From positions 186,001-250,000 of the forward strand of contig JADKKR010000004.1 of NCBI GenBank assembly GCA_016720395.1: a stretch of DNA of 64,000 nt, written 5' to 3'. The notes under the pieces were generated by a model. That model saw nothing but the letters and a program-made list of their open reading frames with translations. It did not search any database and was not told where the DNA came from. Both the position numbers and the translations under genes were made by a program. Positions 25,813 to 34,710 of this stretch are shown piece by piece (position 1 is the stretch's first letter; every line of letters starts with the position of its first letter). This DNA is from Geobacteraceae bacterium (GTDB lineage Bacteria > Desulfobacterota > Desulfuromonadia > Geobacterales > Pseudopelobacteraceae).

Positions 25813-27321
25813 CTACGAGCGAAAGGACATCTCGACATAGGTGATGATTTCCTGAACTCCAGGATTTGTGTGCAGCAGATCGGTACAGGATGCTTTTTTC
25901 TCGATCAAATTCTTTATGGCGGAAGCCAGACTCATCTCACCCAGCAGAATGGCCCCGACCAGTTGTCCATCCCGAAAGACGAAACAGAGGTAGTGACCGT
26001 TCTCCTTGGATTCAAAGGTCTGGAAGCTGCCGTCATGGGGGTGCACCTGACCGATGCTGAACAGCTCGAAGTCCAGGACCTTCAAGGTATTGGAGCGTGG
26101 GATTCCGGCAAATTCGGCTTTGTTTCCCAGAACATTCAAACCGGCAATGGCACCCTGGAATTGTGCCGGGGCCCAGGCTCCGTAGGCCACCCCACGGTGT
26201 TCGGCAATATCGCCGACAGCAAAAACCTCCTCCCTGCTGGTTTGCAAGGTATCGGTAACAACAACACCCTGGTTAACTTCGAGATTCGCCCGGCGCAGAA
26301 GATAGGTGTTCGAGCGGACACCCGTCGTGACAATCACCAGTTCCGCCGGGATGCTTTCACCGCCTTCCAGAATAACGCTCCGAACCCGATCATCTCCGTC
26401 AATCTGATTGATGCGTGCATTGGTTCGGATACTGATACCGAGCTCCGTAACATACCTGGCAAGCAGGTCTCCGGCAGTCTGGTTGAGCTGCTGGGGCATC
26501 AACCAGCCGAAGCCCTCCAACAGGGTGACGCTCACGCCTCGTCGTGCCAGCGCGCCTGCGGCTTCCAAACCCAGGACGCCGCCGCCGATAATGACGCACG
26601 GCAGTCCCGGTCGGCACTGTGCGAGGATGGCATCAGCATCCCGCAATGTGCGCAGAACGGTCACATTTTCCCGATTGCTGCCGGGGATGGGTGGCACGAA
26701 GGGGTGAGAACCCATGGCCAGGATCAGGCGGTCGTAGTTCAAAATCTCGTCGTGCGACAGGGTCAGGACCTTGTTGTCCGGATCAAGATCCCGCAGTTCG
26801 GTGACCAACCGCAGGTCGATGTTGTGTTGTCGATACCACTCTTCGCGGTGAATAAACAGGTCATCAGCAGTAATCTCTCCGGCGAGATAGCGGGTCAGAT
26901 TAAGCCGGAAATAAGGGAGGTCAGACTCCTTGCTCAACAGGGTAATCACAGCCGCAGGCGAATCCCGACGAATAGTCTCGGCCGCCGAAACCCCTGCGAT
27001 TCCGGCGCCCACGATAACGATGGACAGAGGTCCCTGCTCTGAAACAGTGACGGCGGGTGGGCACCTGTAGGGCTCAAACTGGGCTGCGGGCAAGCCGCAC
27101 ACCGGGCAGTTTTCAGGAGGGCTGGAGCCGAGGTGAATATATTCACAGTTCAGACAGGCCCATTGGGTGACAGCATCCTGTTCTGATGGCAGTGAAACCT
27201 GGGGCTGGAGTTCAAAAAGGTCCGGCGTGGCTCCACAGATCGGACAGCAGTCAGGCAGTTCCGTACCCTGATGAACATATCCACATATCGTGCAGGCCCA
27301 TCGCTTTTCTGGAGTATTCAC
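25813..27321 (-). CDS. Two-rubredoxin NAD(P)H-type flavoprotein oxidoreductase
   Basis: The 502-aa fusion starts with two rubredoxin-like domains of the short, rubrerythrin type (CTICGYVHQG...CCPICG at 10-30; CLNCEYIHLG...CPVCG at 56-75). A two-dinucleotide-fold reductase follows (VIVGAGIAGVSAAE near residue 100; VIIGGGVLGLEAAGALARRG near 245; GDIAEHRG near 370). It probably passes NAD(P)H electrons through the rubredoxin domains to rubrerythrin for peroxide or oxygen defence. The start is GTG with GGAG upstream. Rubrerythrin lies just upstream. Confidence 0.92.
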   Translation of the reverse strand: MNTPEKRWACTICGYVHQGTELPDCCPICGATPDLFELQPQVSLPSEQDAVTQWACLNCEYIHLGSSPPENCPVCGLPAAQFEPYRCPPAVTVSEQGPLSIVIVGAGIAGVSAAETIRRDSPAAVITLLSKESDLPYFRLNLTRYLAGEITADDLFIHREEWYRQHNIDLRLVTELRDLDPDNKVLTLSHDEILNYDRLILAMGSHPFVPPIPGSNRENVTVLRTLRDADAILAQCRPGLPCVIIGGGVLGLEAAGALARRGVSVTLLEGFGWLMPQQLNQTAGDLLARYVTELGISIRTNARINQIDGDDRVRSVILEGGESIPAELVIVTTGVRSNTYLLRRANLEVNQGVVVTDTLQTSREEVFAVGDIAEHRGVAYGAWAPAQFQGAIAGLNVLGNKAEFAGIPRSNTLKVLDFELFSIGQVHPHDGSFQTFESKENGHYLCFVFRDGQLVGAILLGEMSLASAIKNLIEKKASCTDLLHTNPGVQEIITYVEMSFRS

Positions 27322-27353
27322 GGCGAACTCCGCTCTGCCTCGTCGTAGGTACG

Positions 27354-27854
27354 TCAGACTATCTCAGTATACTTGTCACGCGGAACCCCACAGACCGGGC
27401 AACGCTCGGGAACTTCATCATACACGGTGTTACCGCATATCTCGCAGACATATATACTGTGATTCACAAGATCGCTGCCCGCTTTGACCGCTCGAAGGGC
27501 ATCGCTGTAAAGCTCGAAATGGATCTCTTCCACAGCCAGGGCATTACGGAATGAGATTTCCGCCAGCTGGTCTCCCTCCTCTTTGGCCTGCTGCAAGTAG
27601 GGGGGATACATCTGCTGGAACTCGAACCCCTCGCCCTCAACAGCGGCTGCCAGGTTTTCGGCAGTGCTCTTGATTCCTCCCATGGCTCTCAGGTGTGCCA
27701 GGGCATGGATTGTTTCGGCATGCGCCGCACCGCGGAACAACCTGGCTACCTGGGGAAAGCCGTCGAGGTCGGCCTGTCGGGCAAAAGCAAGATATTTGCG
27801 GTTGGCCTGACTTTCTCCGGCAAAGGCATCGGCAAGATTCTTTTTGGTGCTCAT
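27354..27854 (-). CDS. Rubrerythrin
   Basis: 166 aa: a ferritin-like four-helix domain with di-iron ligands (AFAGESQANRKYLAFA; HAETIHALAH; AVEEIHFELY) and a C-terminal rubredoxin domain CEICGNTVYDEVPERCPVCG. It reduces hydrogen peroxide in anaerobes. AAGGAG lies 10 nt before the ATG. It is placed between its probable reductase and the M24-like gene. Confidence 0.95.
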   Translation of the reverse strand: MSTKKNLADAFAGESQANRKYLAFARQADLDGFPQVARLFRGAAHAETIHALAHLRAMGGIKSTAENLAAAVEGEGFEFQQMYPPYLQQAKEEGDQLAEISFRNALAVEEIHFELYSDALRAVKAGSDLVNHSIYVCEICGNTVYDEVPERCPVCGVPRDKYTEIV

Positions 27855-27899
27855 AAGAGTATTTCTCCTTTAGGTGTGGTCCAACGGGAAACCCAAAAA

Positions 27900-28640
27900 T
27901 CAGTATCCTCCACAGACACCATCCATAGGGACCTGTGTGATGGCAATCTCCGGTTCCTTGGCGGCCTCTGCTCCCATGAGCAGGTCTTCGTAGAAAGCTC
28001 CAAACAGATGTTTTGGGTGGCGAATATGTATTTCCACCATCCAGCGGTCGGGCGAAGGATGGAAGGAGATTTCAGACAACGGACCCTCATAATGGTCGCC
28101 ACTGGGATAGTCTCCCAGACGGTGGCCACCCAGGTCGAGGTTTAACTCCCATCCCAGATCTTTTGCCATCTGTTGAGCGCATTGATACAGTTCCACACCG
28201 GTCGACGGCTCCGTTTTCCACTTTTCTGCTACTGCTTGAAAAATTGCTTTGGCGTCACCTGCGCAGCGCTTCAGTTCCGGATTGCTTCCGGTTACAAACG
28301 TTTCGCCGGCGTCACCCTCGTAGCCATCCCATACCGGTCCGACATCGATAAAGAAGATGTCGTCTTCGCCCAAACAGATTCCCGGGTCAGAGTCGGCCCC
28401 GAATGTTTTTACGGTGTTGGTGCCAAAGCGGATATAGGATTTATGGAAAACGTTCGTGGCGCCCATCTCCTGAAGGGTTGCAGCCAACATTTTACTGGCA
28501 TCTTCTTCCAGCATCCCGACCTGCACCTGGGCAGCGATCCTGCTCACCGCCTCCTGTGCTTTGGCTCTGGTTTCAAGAAATTTTTCAAGGCTGAATCCTT
28601 CCGTGGTTTTTTCAAGTGCTGCAGGGTCCTGAGTAGACAT
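27900..28640 (-). CDS. M24-family peptidase-like protein with an MftA-like C-terminal tail
   Basis: The 246-aa protein has the pita-bread metallopeptidase pattern: two Asp ligands in FIDVGPVWDGYEGDAGETF (near residue 100), His in DLGGHRLGD (near 170), Glu in MVEIHIRHP (near 202) and a late Glu (FYEDLLMGAE). The enzyme may therefore be active. The remarkable part is the last ten residues, VPMDGVCGGY, ending directly at the stop. MftA here ends LAIDGICGVY, the same D-G-x-C-G-x-Y pattern at the extreme C-terminus. Either this is a second, protein-borne substrate for MftC, or the peptidase replaces the missing MftE and its tail mimics the site it handles. Both are inference. AAGGAG supports the ATG. 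Confidence 0.85.
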   Translation of the reverse strand: MSTQDPAALEKTTEGFSLEKFLETRAKAQEAVSRIAAQVQVGMLEEDASKMLAATLQEMGATNVFHKSYIRFGTNTVKTFGADSDPGICLGEDDIFFIDVGPVWDGYEGDAGETFVTGSNPELKRCAGDAKAIFQAVAEKWKTEPSTGVELYQCAQQMAKDLGWELNLDLGGHRLGDYPSGDHYEGPLSEISFHPSPDRWMVEIHIRHPKHLFGAFYEDLLMGAEAAKEPEIAITQVPMDGVCGGY

Positions 28641-28684
28641 GGCTTACTCCTTGGTTGAGGTGCTCTGTTGATAACAATTCAGAT

Positions 28685-28921
28685 TTACCCCTCGTGCGGT
28701 TTTCCGACATCTTCGATGTCGACTGTCCCGTGCCCGCCTTCAACATTGGGTGCCCAATCGCCCAGATGGGCGGCACACAGGTTTTTCGAGCTGTTGGCCT
28801 TGGCGCCGCAATTTCTGCATTCGACCGTAGGCCTGTCTGAAAACTTCTTTATACAGTCATCCAAACCCTGCCTCTTGAGGGCACACATATGCATCTGGTG
28901 ATTTTTATCGTCGCAACTCAT
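28685..28921 (-). CDS. Small Cys-rich protein
   Basis: 78 aa from the ATG at 28921, with AAGGAG 5 nt upstream (a GTG two codons earlier is too close to that site). Cysteines are spaced as MSCDD, HMCALK, DDCIKKF, ECRNCGAKA, NLCAAH. ECRNCG followed by LC..H suggests a zinc or Fe-S site. It lies between the CoxE-like gene and the M24-like gene in one operon. The family is not recognised. Confidence 0.75.
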   Translation of the reverse strand: MSCDDKNHQMHMCALKRQGLDDCIKKFSDRPTVECRNCGAKANSSKNLCAAHLGDWAPNVEGGHGTVDIEDVGKPHEG

Positions 28922-28953
28922 ATTCACTCCTTTTCTCTCTCAATTCCGGTCCG

Positions 28954-30393
28954 TCACCCTTGACTGCGCCCATCCGGGTGAAAAGACCATTCACTGCGCC
29001 CTCTCGGGTCAAAAGTAGGTACAATGCCGGCGTTTACGCCCCGATGATAATAGTCACTTGAATCGTAGATTTCCGCTGCTTTGGCGGCAAGAATCTTTTC
29101 CCGGTCAACCGGTTCTGCTTTGTCGGCATAGATGTCGCGTAGCAGATCTTCGACAAACAGGCTCAATTCATCAACCGTTTTTACGACCTCCACCCGGTCG
29201 CAGTAGGAACCGTAGAGATCCATCAAACAATCGCCCCGGCTCCACGAATCACGATCCTCCGGAGTCAGCCAGAGCATGTAGCGGGCCTTCTCGCGGATCT
29301 CGTCCAACACAAAGTCGTTGGCATCGCCATAGTTATTTCGGGCATCTCCGAGGATAATAAAAGCTGGTCGACCACGCAGGTTTTCAAGGTACTGTTTTTT
29401 GAATTTCAGAAAAACCTGACCAAAACTGCTGTTTTCGTCCAGGTCAACAATGTCCCCCGTATCGATGGTTTCCATCAGGTCGTTAACCGGCATATTGGCG
29501 AGCATTTCGGTGATTTCCGCGATATCCCGGTTGTAGATGAAACTGCGGACATCCAGCATCTGATTGTGCAAGGTGTGGAGAAGCAGCAGCATAAAGCGGG
29601 ACGCATGGCTCACGGAATAACTGACATCACAGAGCACCACCAGACGCGGTTTTTCGCGTCGTTTACGCCGCAGAGCCACCTGAAACGGCACCATGTCATG
29701 GCGGTAATTTTTTTGGATCGTCTTGATAACATGCAGCTTACCGCGATTTTGATTGTTTTTCATCCGCTTCATGTCTTTGCGGAGACGCAGCATCATTCGG
29801 GACACCACATCCTGCATGGCGGCCTGTTCTTCAGCAGAAAAGGTGATGCCCGGCTGGATGCTGTTGCTCTTGTTGAGTTCTATCGTCAGCGGATTCTGAG
29901 TGTATCGACGCGTCGGTCGTGGGGCTTTCTTTGCCTTTCCGCGATAGCCTTTCATCTGCACAATGATTTCGTTTCCGTCCGAATCGTCTGGATCAATTTC
30001 CGTCAGGCTTTTCAGCTCCTGCAGATCTTCCGGGTTAATCTCACTGTCAAACTTGAGCAGCGGGCCCCCCTCGTCATGGTCGTCACCCTGCTGTTGGTTC
30101 AGATAACTGAATTCCCCCTCCATGTCGATGAGGGCAGCGTCCATGATCTCGGGAATATTCTTCTCCGGGTCAACAAACTGGAAGCGGCTGAAATAGCGGT
30201 TAAAGACCTCATTGAAGGTCGGAATATCGTTGACGTTCTTCACCAGTGTCAGGCGCAAGAGCTGTCGGGATGACCTGCGGCCATTCATTCCGCAGAGCCC
30301 CAGTGCCTGAACCGCATCCAGGCTTTCACCGGGTGAGACACGGATTCCACTTTCACGAAGTGCGGCGACGAAGCCGGCGATTATCCGTTCCAT
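28954..30393 (-). CDS. CoxE-like VWA-domain protein
   Basis: 479 aa. After a helical N-terminal half, the von Willebrand A domain starts near residue 240 with LVVLCDVSYSVSHASRF, a D-x-S-x-S metal-ion-dependent adhesion site, and includes FIILGDARNNY later. Proteins of this type pair with a MoxR/CoxD ATPase to remodel or metallate a target enzyme; in Oligotropha CoxD/CoxE act in maturation of Mo/Cu CO dehydrogenase. The MoxR-type gene is immediately upstream. The target here is unknown; AOR or the redox proteins in this operon are candidates. Confidence 0.87.
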   Translation of the reverse strand: MERIIAGFVAALRESGIRVSPGESLDAVQALGLCGMNGRRSSRQLLRLTLVKNVNDIPTFNEVFNRYFSRFQFVDPEKNIPEIMDAALIDMEGEFSYLNQQQGDDHDEGGPLLKFDSEINPEDLQELKSLTEIDPDDSDGNEIIVQMKGYRGKAKKAPRPTRRYTQNPLTIELNKSNSIQPGITFSAEEQAAMQDVVSRMMLRLRKDMKRMKNNQNRGKLHVIKTIQKNYRHDMVPFQVALRRKRREKPRLVVLCDVSYSVSHASRFMLLLLHTLHNQMLDVRSFIYNRDIAEITEMLANMPVNDLMETIDTGDIVDLDENSSFGQVFLKFKKQYLENLRGRPAFIILGDARNNYGDANDFVLDEIREKARYMLWLTPEDRDSWSRGDCLMDLYGSYCDRVEVVKTVDELSLFVEDLLRDIYADKAEPVDREKILAAKAAEIYDSSDYYHRGVNAGIVPTFDPRGRSEWSFHPDGRSQG

Positions 30394-30395
30394 GA

Positions 30396-31298
30396 TCAGC
30401 TCAGCTCTTGCATTGCCAGGTCTGTAACCTTCTGCAGATCGGTCTGGTGTTTGGCGATCACGCCGACAGTGTTGGCGACAACCTCCGGCGTAAGCTGTGT
30501 AGCCTTCAGGATAGAAAGTACCTGGGCCCAGTCAAGCGCTTCGGAAACACTGGGCGGTTTGCGCAGATTCAGTTCCCGTGCCTTACGCAGGAATTCAACC
30601 ATCTGGCGTGCCAGATCCTCGCAGATTTCGGGGAACTTCACTCGAACAATTGCGACTTCACGCTCCAGCTCCGGGTACCCGATATACAGATACAGGCAGC
30701 GGCGGCGCAATGCATCCGAGATCATGCGCGTACCGTTACTGGTGAGGATCGTCAGCGGTTTTCTCTTGGCTTCGATCACTCCCAGTTCCGGGATCGAGAC
30801 CTGGAAATCGCTCAGGCACTCCAGCAGCAGTGCTTCGAATTCGTCGTCGGAGCGGTCGATCTCATCGATCAGCAGCAGTGAACGTTTCTCGGACAGGAAG
30901 CTGCGCAGAATCGGTCGCTGTACCAGAAAATTTTTGGAGAAAAAGAGGCTTTCTTCGGCGGAAAGCCGCTCGACAGCCTCACGCAGGTCAGCCGATACGG
31001 AGAGATAGTTATCAAGCTGAGTGCGCAGCAATTGGGTATAGAGCAGCTGTTTGCCATACTCCCAGTCATAGAGCGCCTTTCCTTCATCAATCCCTTCATA
31101 GCACTGCAGTCGCACCAGGGGGAAATCCAAGGCTGAAGAGAGGGCCTTGGCCAGACCGGTCTTGCCGACTCCGGGAGGACCTTCGATCAATATCGGCTTT
31201 TCCATACGCAGTGCCAGGAAAACAGCAGTAGCAATGGCATCATCGGCAATATAGCCGCCTGCGTGGAGAAACTCCTTAACCCCTTGTTCGGTAATCAT
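30396..31298 (-). CDS. MoxR/CoxD-type AAA+ ATPase
   Basis: 300 aa with Walker A GPPGVGKTGLAKAL (residues about 39-52), Walker B LLIDEIDRSD, sensor 1 LTILTSNGTR and the arginine-finger region typical of MoxR. It stops 2 nt before the VWA gene and should act with it as a chaperone pair. The first gene of this operon has a weak sigma-54-like element upstream. Confidence 0.93.
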   Translation of the reverse strand: MITEQGVKEFLHAGGYIADDAIATAVFLALRMEKPILIEGPPGVGKTGLAKALSSALDFPLVRLQCYEGIDEGKALYDWEYGKQLLYTQLLRTQLDNYLSVSADLREAVERLSAEESLFFSKNFLVQRPILRSFLSEKRSLLLIDEIDRSDDEFEALLLECLSDFQVSIPELGVIEAKRKPLTILTSNGTRMISDALRRRCLYLYIGYPELEREVAIVRVKFPEICEDLARQMVEFLRKARELNLRKPPSVSEALDWAQVLSILKATQLTPEVVANTVGVIAKHQTDLQKVTDLAMQELS

Positions 31299-31352
31299 GA
31301 TGGCCTCGTATCGTTGAATTTAAAGTTACAGCGCACAAGCAGAGTAGTTCAT

Positions 31353-31369
31353 TGCAATCTTTGAGCCTG
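31353..31369 (-). promoter_or_regulatory. Weak sigma-54-like element before the MoxR operon
   Basis: Reading leftward, AGGCTCAAAGATTGCAA has GG and GC separated by 10 nt and a good TTGCA, but GGCTC instead of GGCAC. It lies about 55 nt before the MoxR ATG. Confidence 0.4.
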
Positions 31370-31415
31370 TGCGAGAATAAACTGTCGGATATTACCGGAC
31401 AGTGGCGTTACTTCA

Positions 31416-31467
31416 CAAAAAAACCGCTGGCACCCGGTGTGGGAAATCATCCCTTCGGGGCCAGCGG
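31416..31467 (-). terminator. Terminator of the Fe-ADH gene
   Basis: Reading leftward, CCGCTGGCCCCGAAGGG... pairs with ...CCGGGTGCCAGCGG and is followed by TTTTTTT. It lies just beyond the 31510 stop codon. Confidence 0.88.
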
Positions 31468-31509
31468 CATAACATTACAGCAGTGAGGCACACTGGGTTA
31501 CATTAAAAG

Positions 31510-32715
31510 TTACAGGCACTGGTTAAAGATGCCGATCATATCCTGCAGACCGGTATCTGTCGGGTTGCCTTCTGTACAGATATCATTGACCGAGAAGCGC
31601 GACAGTCCTTCGATGTCTTTTTCGAGCAGGCCGAGATCCCTGAAGGTCTTGGTGATGCCCAGATCGGCTTTCAGCTGCAGACATGCATCAATAAATGCTT
31701 CGCCGGCTTTCATATCGGACATGCCGTTTGTATCAATACCGGCAGCCTGTGCCATCATCCTGAAACGCTCCGGACAGGCCGGCAGGTTGAACTTCATGAC
31801 CGGACCAAGGCCAATGGCGTTGCAGAGACCGTGGGGAGCATCGTACATACCGCCCAGGGCGTGGGCCATACTGTGAATAAGTCCGAGACCGGCACTGTTG
31901 AAGCTGTAGGCAGCTGCCATTTCAGCCCAGACCATTGCCTCGATGGCTTTGTCGTTGTTTCTGTTCATTGCCGACTGACGCAGGTTACCGAAGATCAGGG
32001 AGATTGCGCTCAAGCCAGGACCATAGGCAGAAACAACACCCAGACGGGACGTGATAGCTTCGACACCGTGAGCCAGTGCGTCCATGCCGGTGTAACCAGC
32101 CAGATCGCCGGGCATACACTGATGGATCAACGGATCGTTGACGGACTTGCTGGGTGTACAGTTGGGATCAAACAGAGCCATCTTGTATTTCTTGTCGGTA
32201 TGATTGATGATCGAGAAGCAGGAGACCTCCGAACCGGTTCCTGATGTCGTGTTGATGGCCAGCTGGGGAATCGTGTTGGCCTTGGTTGCTTTAAATGCGC
32301 CTTCAAATGTCCTGACATCCTGGCCGTCATGGCTGTGTACAAGTTTGATTGCTTTACAGGCGTCATGGGAGCTGCCGCCACCGAGGCTGATGATCCCGTT
32401 GAATTTACCAGCGGCAAGAACCTTGGCACCGGCCATAACTTCATGGTCTTTCGGATTGGGTGTTACTTTATCAAACACTTCGGAGGCCACACCGGCGGCC
32501 TTCAGCACGCCCTGGATCGTCTCAACGATACCGGTGCCACGAAGACCGGTGGTTACGATCAGGGCATTGGTCATGCCCAGAGCTCTGGCATCATTGCCTA
32601 CCATCGTATGTGCACCCCAGCCGACGTTTACAGAGGGATATGCGTGCATCATCTTGATCGGGTATTCCAGTCTTTCATTCTTCAGGGTCCGTTTTACGTC
32701 TTTGTTGTGAGACAT
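31510..32715 (-). CDS. Iron-containing alcohol dehydrogenase
   Basis: 401 aa. It has the NAD-site motif SLGGGSSHDACKAIKL near residue 112, TTSGTGSEVSCF near 158, and the iron ligands in HSMAHALGGMYDAPHGLCNAI near 275-295. The class oxidises or reduces primary alcohols. AAAGGAGGAAG precedes the ATG. It is preceded by a candidate 31-aa peptide gene and a clear sigma-54 promoter. Some family members are tightly bound-NAD enzymes reoxidised by mycofactocin; whether this one is cannot be read from sequence here. Confidence 0.94.
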   Translation of the reverse strand: MSHNKDVKRTLKNERLEYPIKMMHAYPSVNVGWGAHTMVGNDARALGMTNALIVTTGLRGTGIVETIQGVLKAAGVASEVFDKVTPNPKDHEVMAGAKVLAAGKFNGIISLGGGSSHDACKAIKLVHSHDGQDVRTFEGAFKATKANTIPQLAINTTSGTGSEVSCFSIINHTDKKYKMALFDPNCTPSKSVNDPLIHQCMPGDLAGYTGMDALAHGVEAITSRLGVVSAYGPGLSAISLIFGNLRQSAMNRNNDKAIEAMVWAEMAAAYSFNSAGLGLIHSMAHALGGMYDAPHGLCNAIGLGPVMKFNLPACPERFRMMAQAAGIDTNGMSDMKAGEAFIDACLQLKADLGITKTFRDLGLLEKDIEGLSRFSVNDICTEGNPTDTGLQDMIGIFNQCL

Positions 32716-32748
32716 GGGTACTTCCTCCTTTTTGGGTGTGTTTGTTGT

Positions 32749-32844
32749 TTAACCGGCTTTGATTGCATTGAATTCTACGATCACCGTTCCATCGTCCGTT
32801 CCGGACGTTTCCACCACCTCCTCATAACTTGGTTTTACACTCAT
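32749..32844 (-). CDS. Candidate 31-aa peptide upstream of the Fe-ADH
   Basis: A complete short frame, MSVKPSYEEVVETSGTDD to the end ...VEFNAIKAG, lies between the sigma-54 promoter and the dehydrogenase, 33 nt before its ATG. The composition is protein-like and acidic. The ribosome site is weak (AGAGAT). It contains no cysteine. It may be a leader peptide, a small partner, or chance. A radical SAM/SPASM gene lies upstream on the same strand. Confidence 0.4.
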   Translation of the reverse strand: MSVKPSYEEVVETSGTDDGTVIVEFNAIKAG

Positions 32845-32914
32845 ATCTCTATAGTACAAAAGAGCCGGCTATCAATGCGTCTAGGCTCATAATGACCCGC
32901 TTGTCCATGATATT

Positions 32915-32931
32915 AGCAAGTAGGATGCCAA
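32915..32931 (-). promoter_or_regulatory. Sigma-54 promoter of the Fe-ADH transcript
   Basis: Reading leftward, TTGGCATCCTACTTGCT has GG-N10-GC and TTGCT. It is placed about 70 nt before the peptide start and 200 nt before the dehydrogenase ATG. Confidence 0.82.
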
Positions 32932-33314
32932 TTTTATTTATATAGTTATTTCAGATAGTTGAGATTATTTTACCAAAATGTGGTTGCGGGCAGGCACAGG
33001 TGGCGGGGTGATATGAAACAGTTTTATATAATTATGTCGGGATTGTGTGCTTTTGAGGCTATGGATTTTGTCTACAGTGGGGAATTTCCACCCAGTCGAC
33101 GGGAACGGGACAAAGAGGCCACTGAGCGGGAGCGGAAGAGTGCTTCGTCAGATTTAAAAGCAACCGCCCTCAGCACCTCCTTATCAAGGAGCGGAGCTTA
33201 AAGTCCTTTCTGGTTCAGGAGTAGAGCATAAAACCCTCCTCCCGGTTCGCATGGAAGCGCCTGCTTTTGGCAGGAGTACCCTCAGGGGCATAAAGGGTTA
33301 GGGGTGGTCAGGTT
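32932..33314. other. 383-nt gap without a convincing gene
   Basis: No frame with a ribosome site and protein-like content is seen. Near 33274-33310 the text GTACCCTCAGGGGCATAAAGGGTTAGGGGTGGT resembles one arm of the DUF559-associated repeat family at 55734-56210. The rest may hold activator sites for the sigma-54 promoter. Confidence 0.4.
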
Positions 33315-34430
33315 TCAGCTTGAAGGCTCTTGTGATTTACAGCGCTGTTGATAGATGCCCCGTCTCACCCTGCACCGGTCGTCTGCGGCTCGGAGGTTTC
33401 CGCAACTTGCCCAGGCACGCCCCATACATCCCCCGGCACAGGATTGCCTTCCCGGGCAGTCACGGCATTCCGGCAACCCCTCACTCCGGGAGCAACTGAT
33501 ACGACGCAGCGATGACCAGAGAGGGCACCCTTCAGCAAGAGCGGCAACAAGACCTTTTTCGAAGACACCGCTGACGGAGAACTCATCGGCATGGCACATC
33601 AGGCAGGGGTAGAGCCTGCCGGAGGGAGTAAGATACGGATTTTCAATGAAGCTACAGCAATCCTGACGGACGGCATCACCTGCCCGCCACTCCAGCGCAG
33701 CCACGGTTCCGATCTTCTTGTAAAGCTCCCGGAATCGGGCATCACTCTCGTAACGCTCCAGCAGGGCCAGGTATTGCTCCACCCCGGGAGGGGCAACCAG
33801 CGACGTTTCAGAAGCCCGTCCGCACAGCACCATGGTCCCGGTGGCAACAGAGGCGAGACCGCTCCTGTCGGCAAGATCGAGCAGTTCAGGGATCTCTTCC
33901 AGGTTATGCCGCATTTCCGTGAAAAAAAGAGAGACCCGTGCGGCAAGGCCTGCCTGCACAAGCCGGGCGATGCCCTCCCGCGCTGCGCTGTAGGCACCCT
34001 CCCCGCGCACCGTGTCGTGCGCCCGGGGCGTGGCCCCATCCAGACTGACCTGGATCGACAGGCCCGGGAAGTCAAGCTCCCGGAGGACAGGCAGGTGTAC
34101 ATCCTTCAAGAGCATGGCATTGGTCTGGAGAGCGACTTCTTTGAAGCCATATGCACAGGCGTGCTGAAGAATATCCAGCCAGTGCGGGTGGCACAGCGGC
34201 TCACCGCCGGTAATCCTGATCCCGTGCCCGCCAAGCGCGGCAAACTCTTCCATCAGCCTGCGAATATTTTGCAGCGGCACAGGGGAATGACATGACGCCT
34301 TCCCTGCACGGACCCAGCAATGACAACAGTCAAGATTGCATCCATCGGTGACGGCAAGTGTCAGGAACCGGGGCGGGCGCAGCCCCTCCTCAACCAGAGA
34401 CTGCACAGCCTCTGCCGGCTCCCTGAGCAT
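33315..34430 (-). CDS. Radical SAM/SPASM protein
   Basis: About 371 aa from the ATG at 34430 (GCGGGGGAAAAA upstream); starts at 34466 and 34490 are also open but lack a good ribosome site. The SAM-cluster motif is CNLDCCHCW, then TGGEPLC. The C-terminal SPASM region has CCSFIENPYLTPSGRLYPCLMC and CRDCPGRQSCAGGC for two auxiliary clusters. This form usually modifies a peptide or matures a metalloenzyme. Its neighbours are a sigma-54 Fe-ADH with a peptide ORF, and an AtoC-type regulator. The substrate is unknown. Confidence 0.88.
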   Translation of the reverse strand: MLREPAEAVQSLVEEGLRPPRFLTLAVTDGCNLDCCHCWVRAGKASCHSPVPLQNIRRLMEEFAALGGHGIRITGGEPLCHPHWLDILQHACAYGFKEVALQTNAMLLKDVHLPVLRELDFPGLSIQVSLDGATPRAHDTVRGEGAYSAAREGIARLVQAGLAARVSLFFTEMRHNLEEIPELLDLADRSGLASVATGTMVLCGRASETSLVAPPGVEQYLALLERYESDARFRELYKKIGTVAALEWRAGDAVRQDCCSFIENPYLTPSGRLYPCLMCHADEFSVSGVFEKGLVAALAEGCPLWSSLRRISCSRSEGLPECRDCPGRQSCAGGCMGRAWASCGNLRAADDRCRVRRGIYQQRCKSQEPSS

Positions 34431-34710
34431 TTTTTCCCCCGCTCGTACTGAGCGCGGTCCCGTCATCTGAATCGTACCGCCGGCCACCATGGTGTAGAGA
34501 AATTACACAATGTGTATTTATTACACAGCGCACTGCTACCGGGAAACATGGCAGTAACTATCTTACATGGCTGGATAAAACAGATTTCAGCAGAAGAATC
34601 GCACTGGTGAGGGGTGGACAGCTGTTTTGGGTGTGGCATAAAGCAACAACTCCGGGAACGGTTAGTTGATGGTTCTGCCAAGAGGGTCGAGAAGCGGCAT
34701 CCTGCGCCCC

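Noticed and set aside
32959..33201. 80-codon plus-strand frame
   Set aside because: No ribosome site, low-complexity basic C-terminus, and it lies in the upstream region of a minus-strand sigma-54 promoter.
34463..34681. 72-codon minus-strand frame before the radical SAM gene, as a precursor peptide
   Set aside because: Overlaps the radical SAM start region in another frame, with no ribosome site and no precursor-like core.
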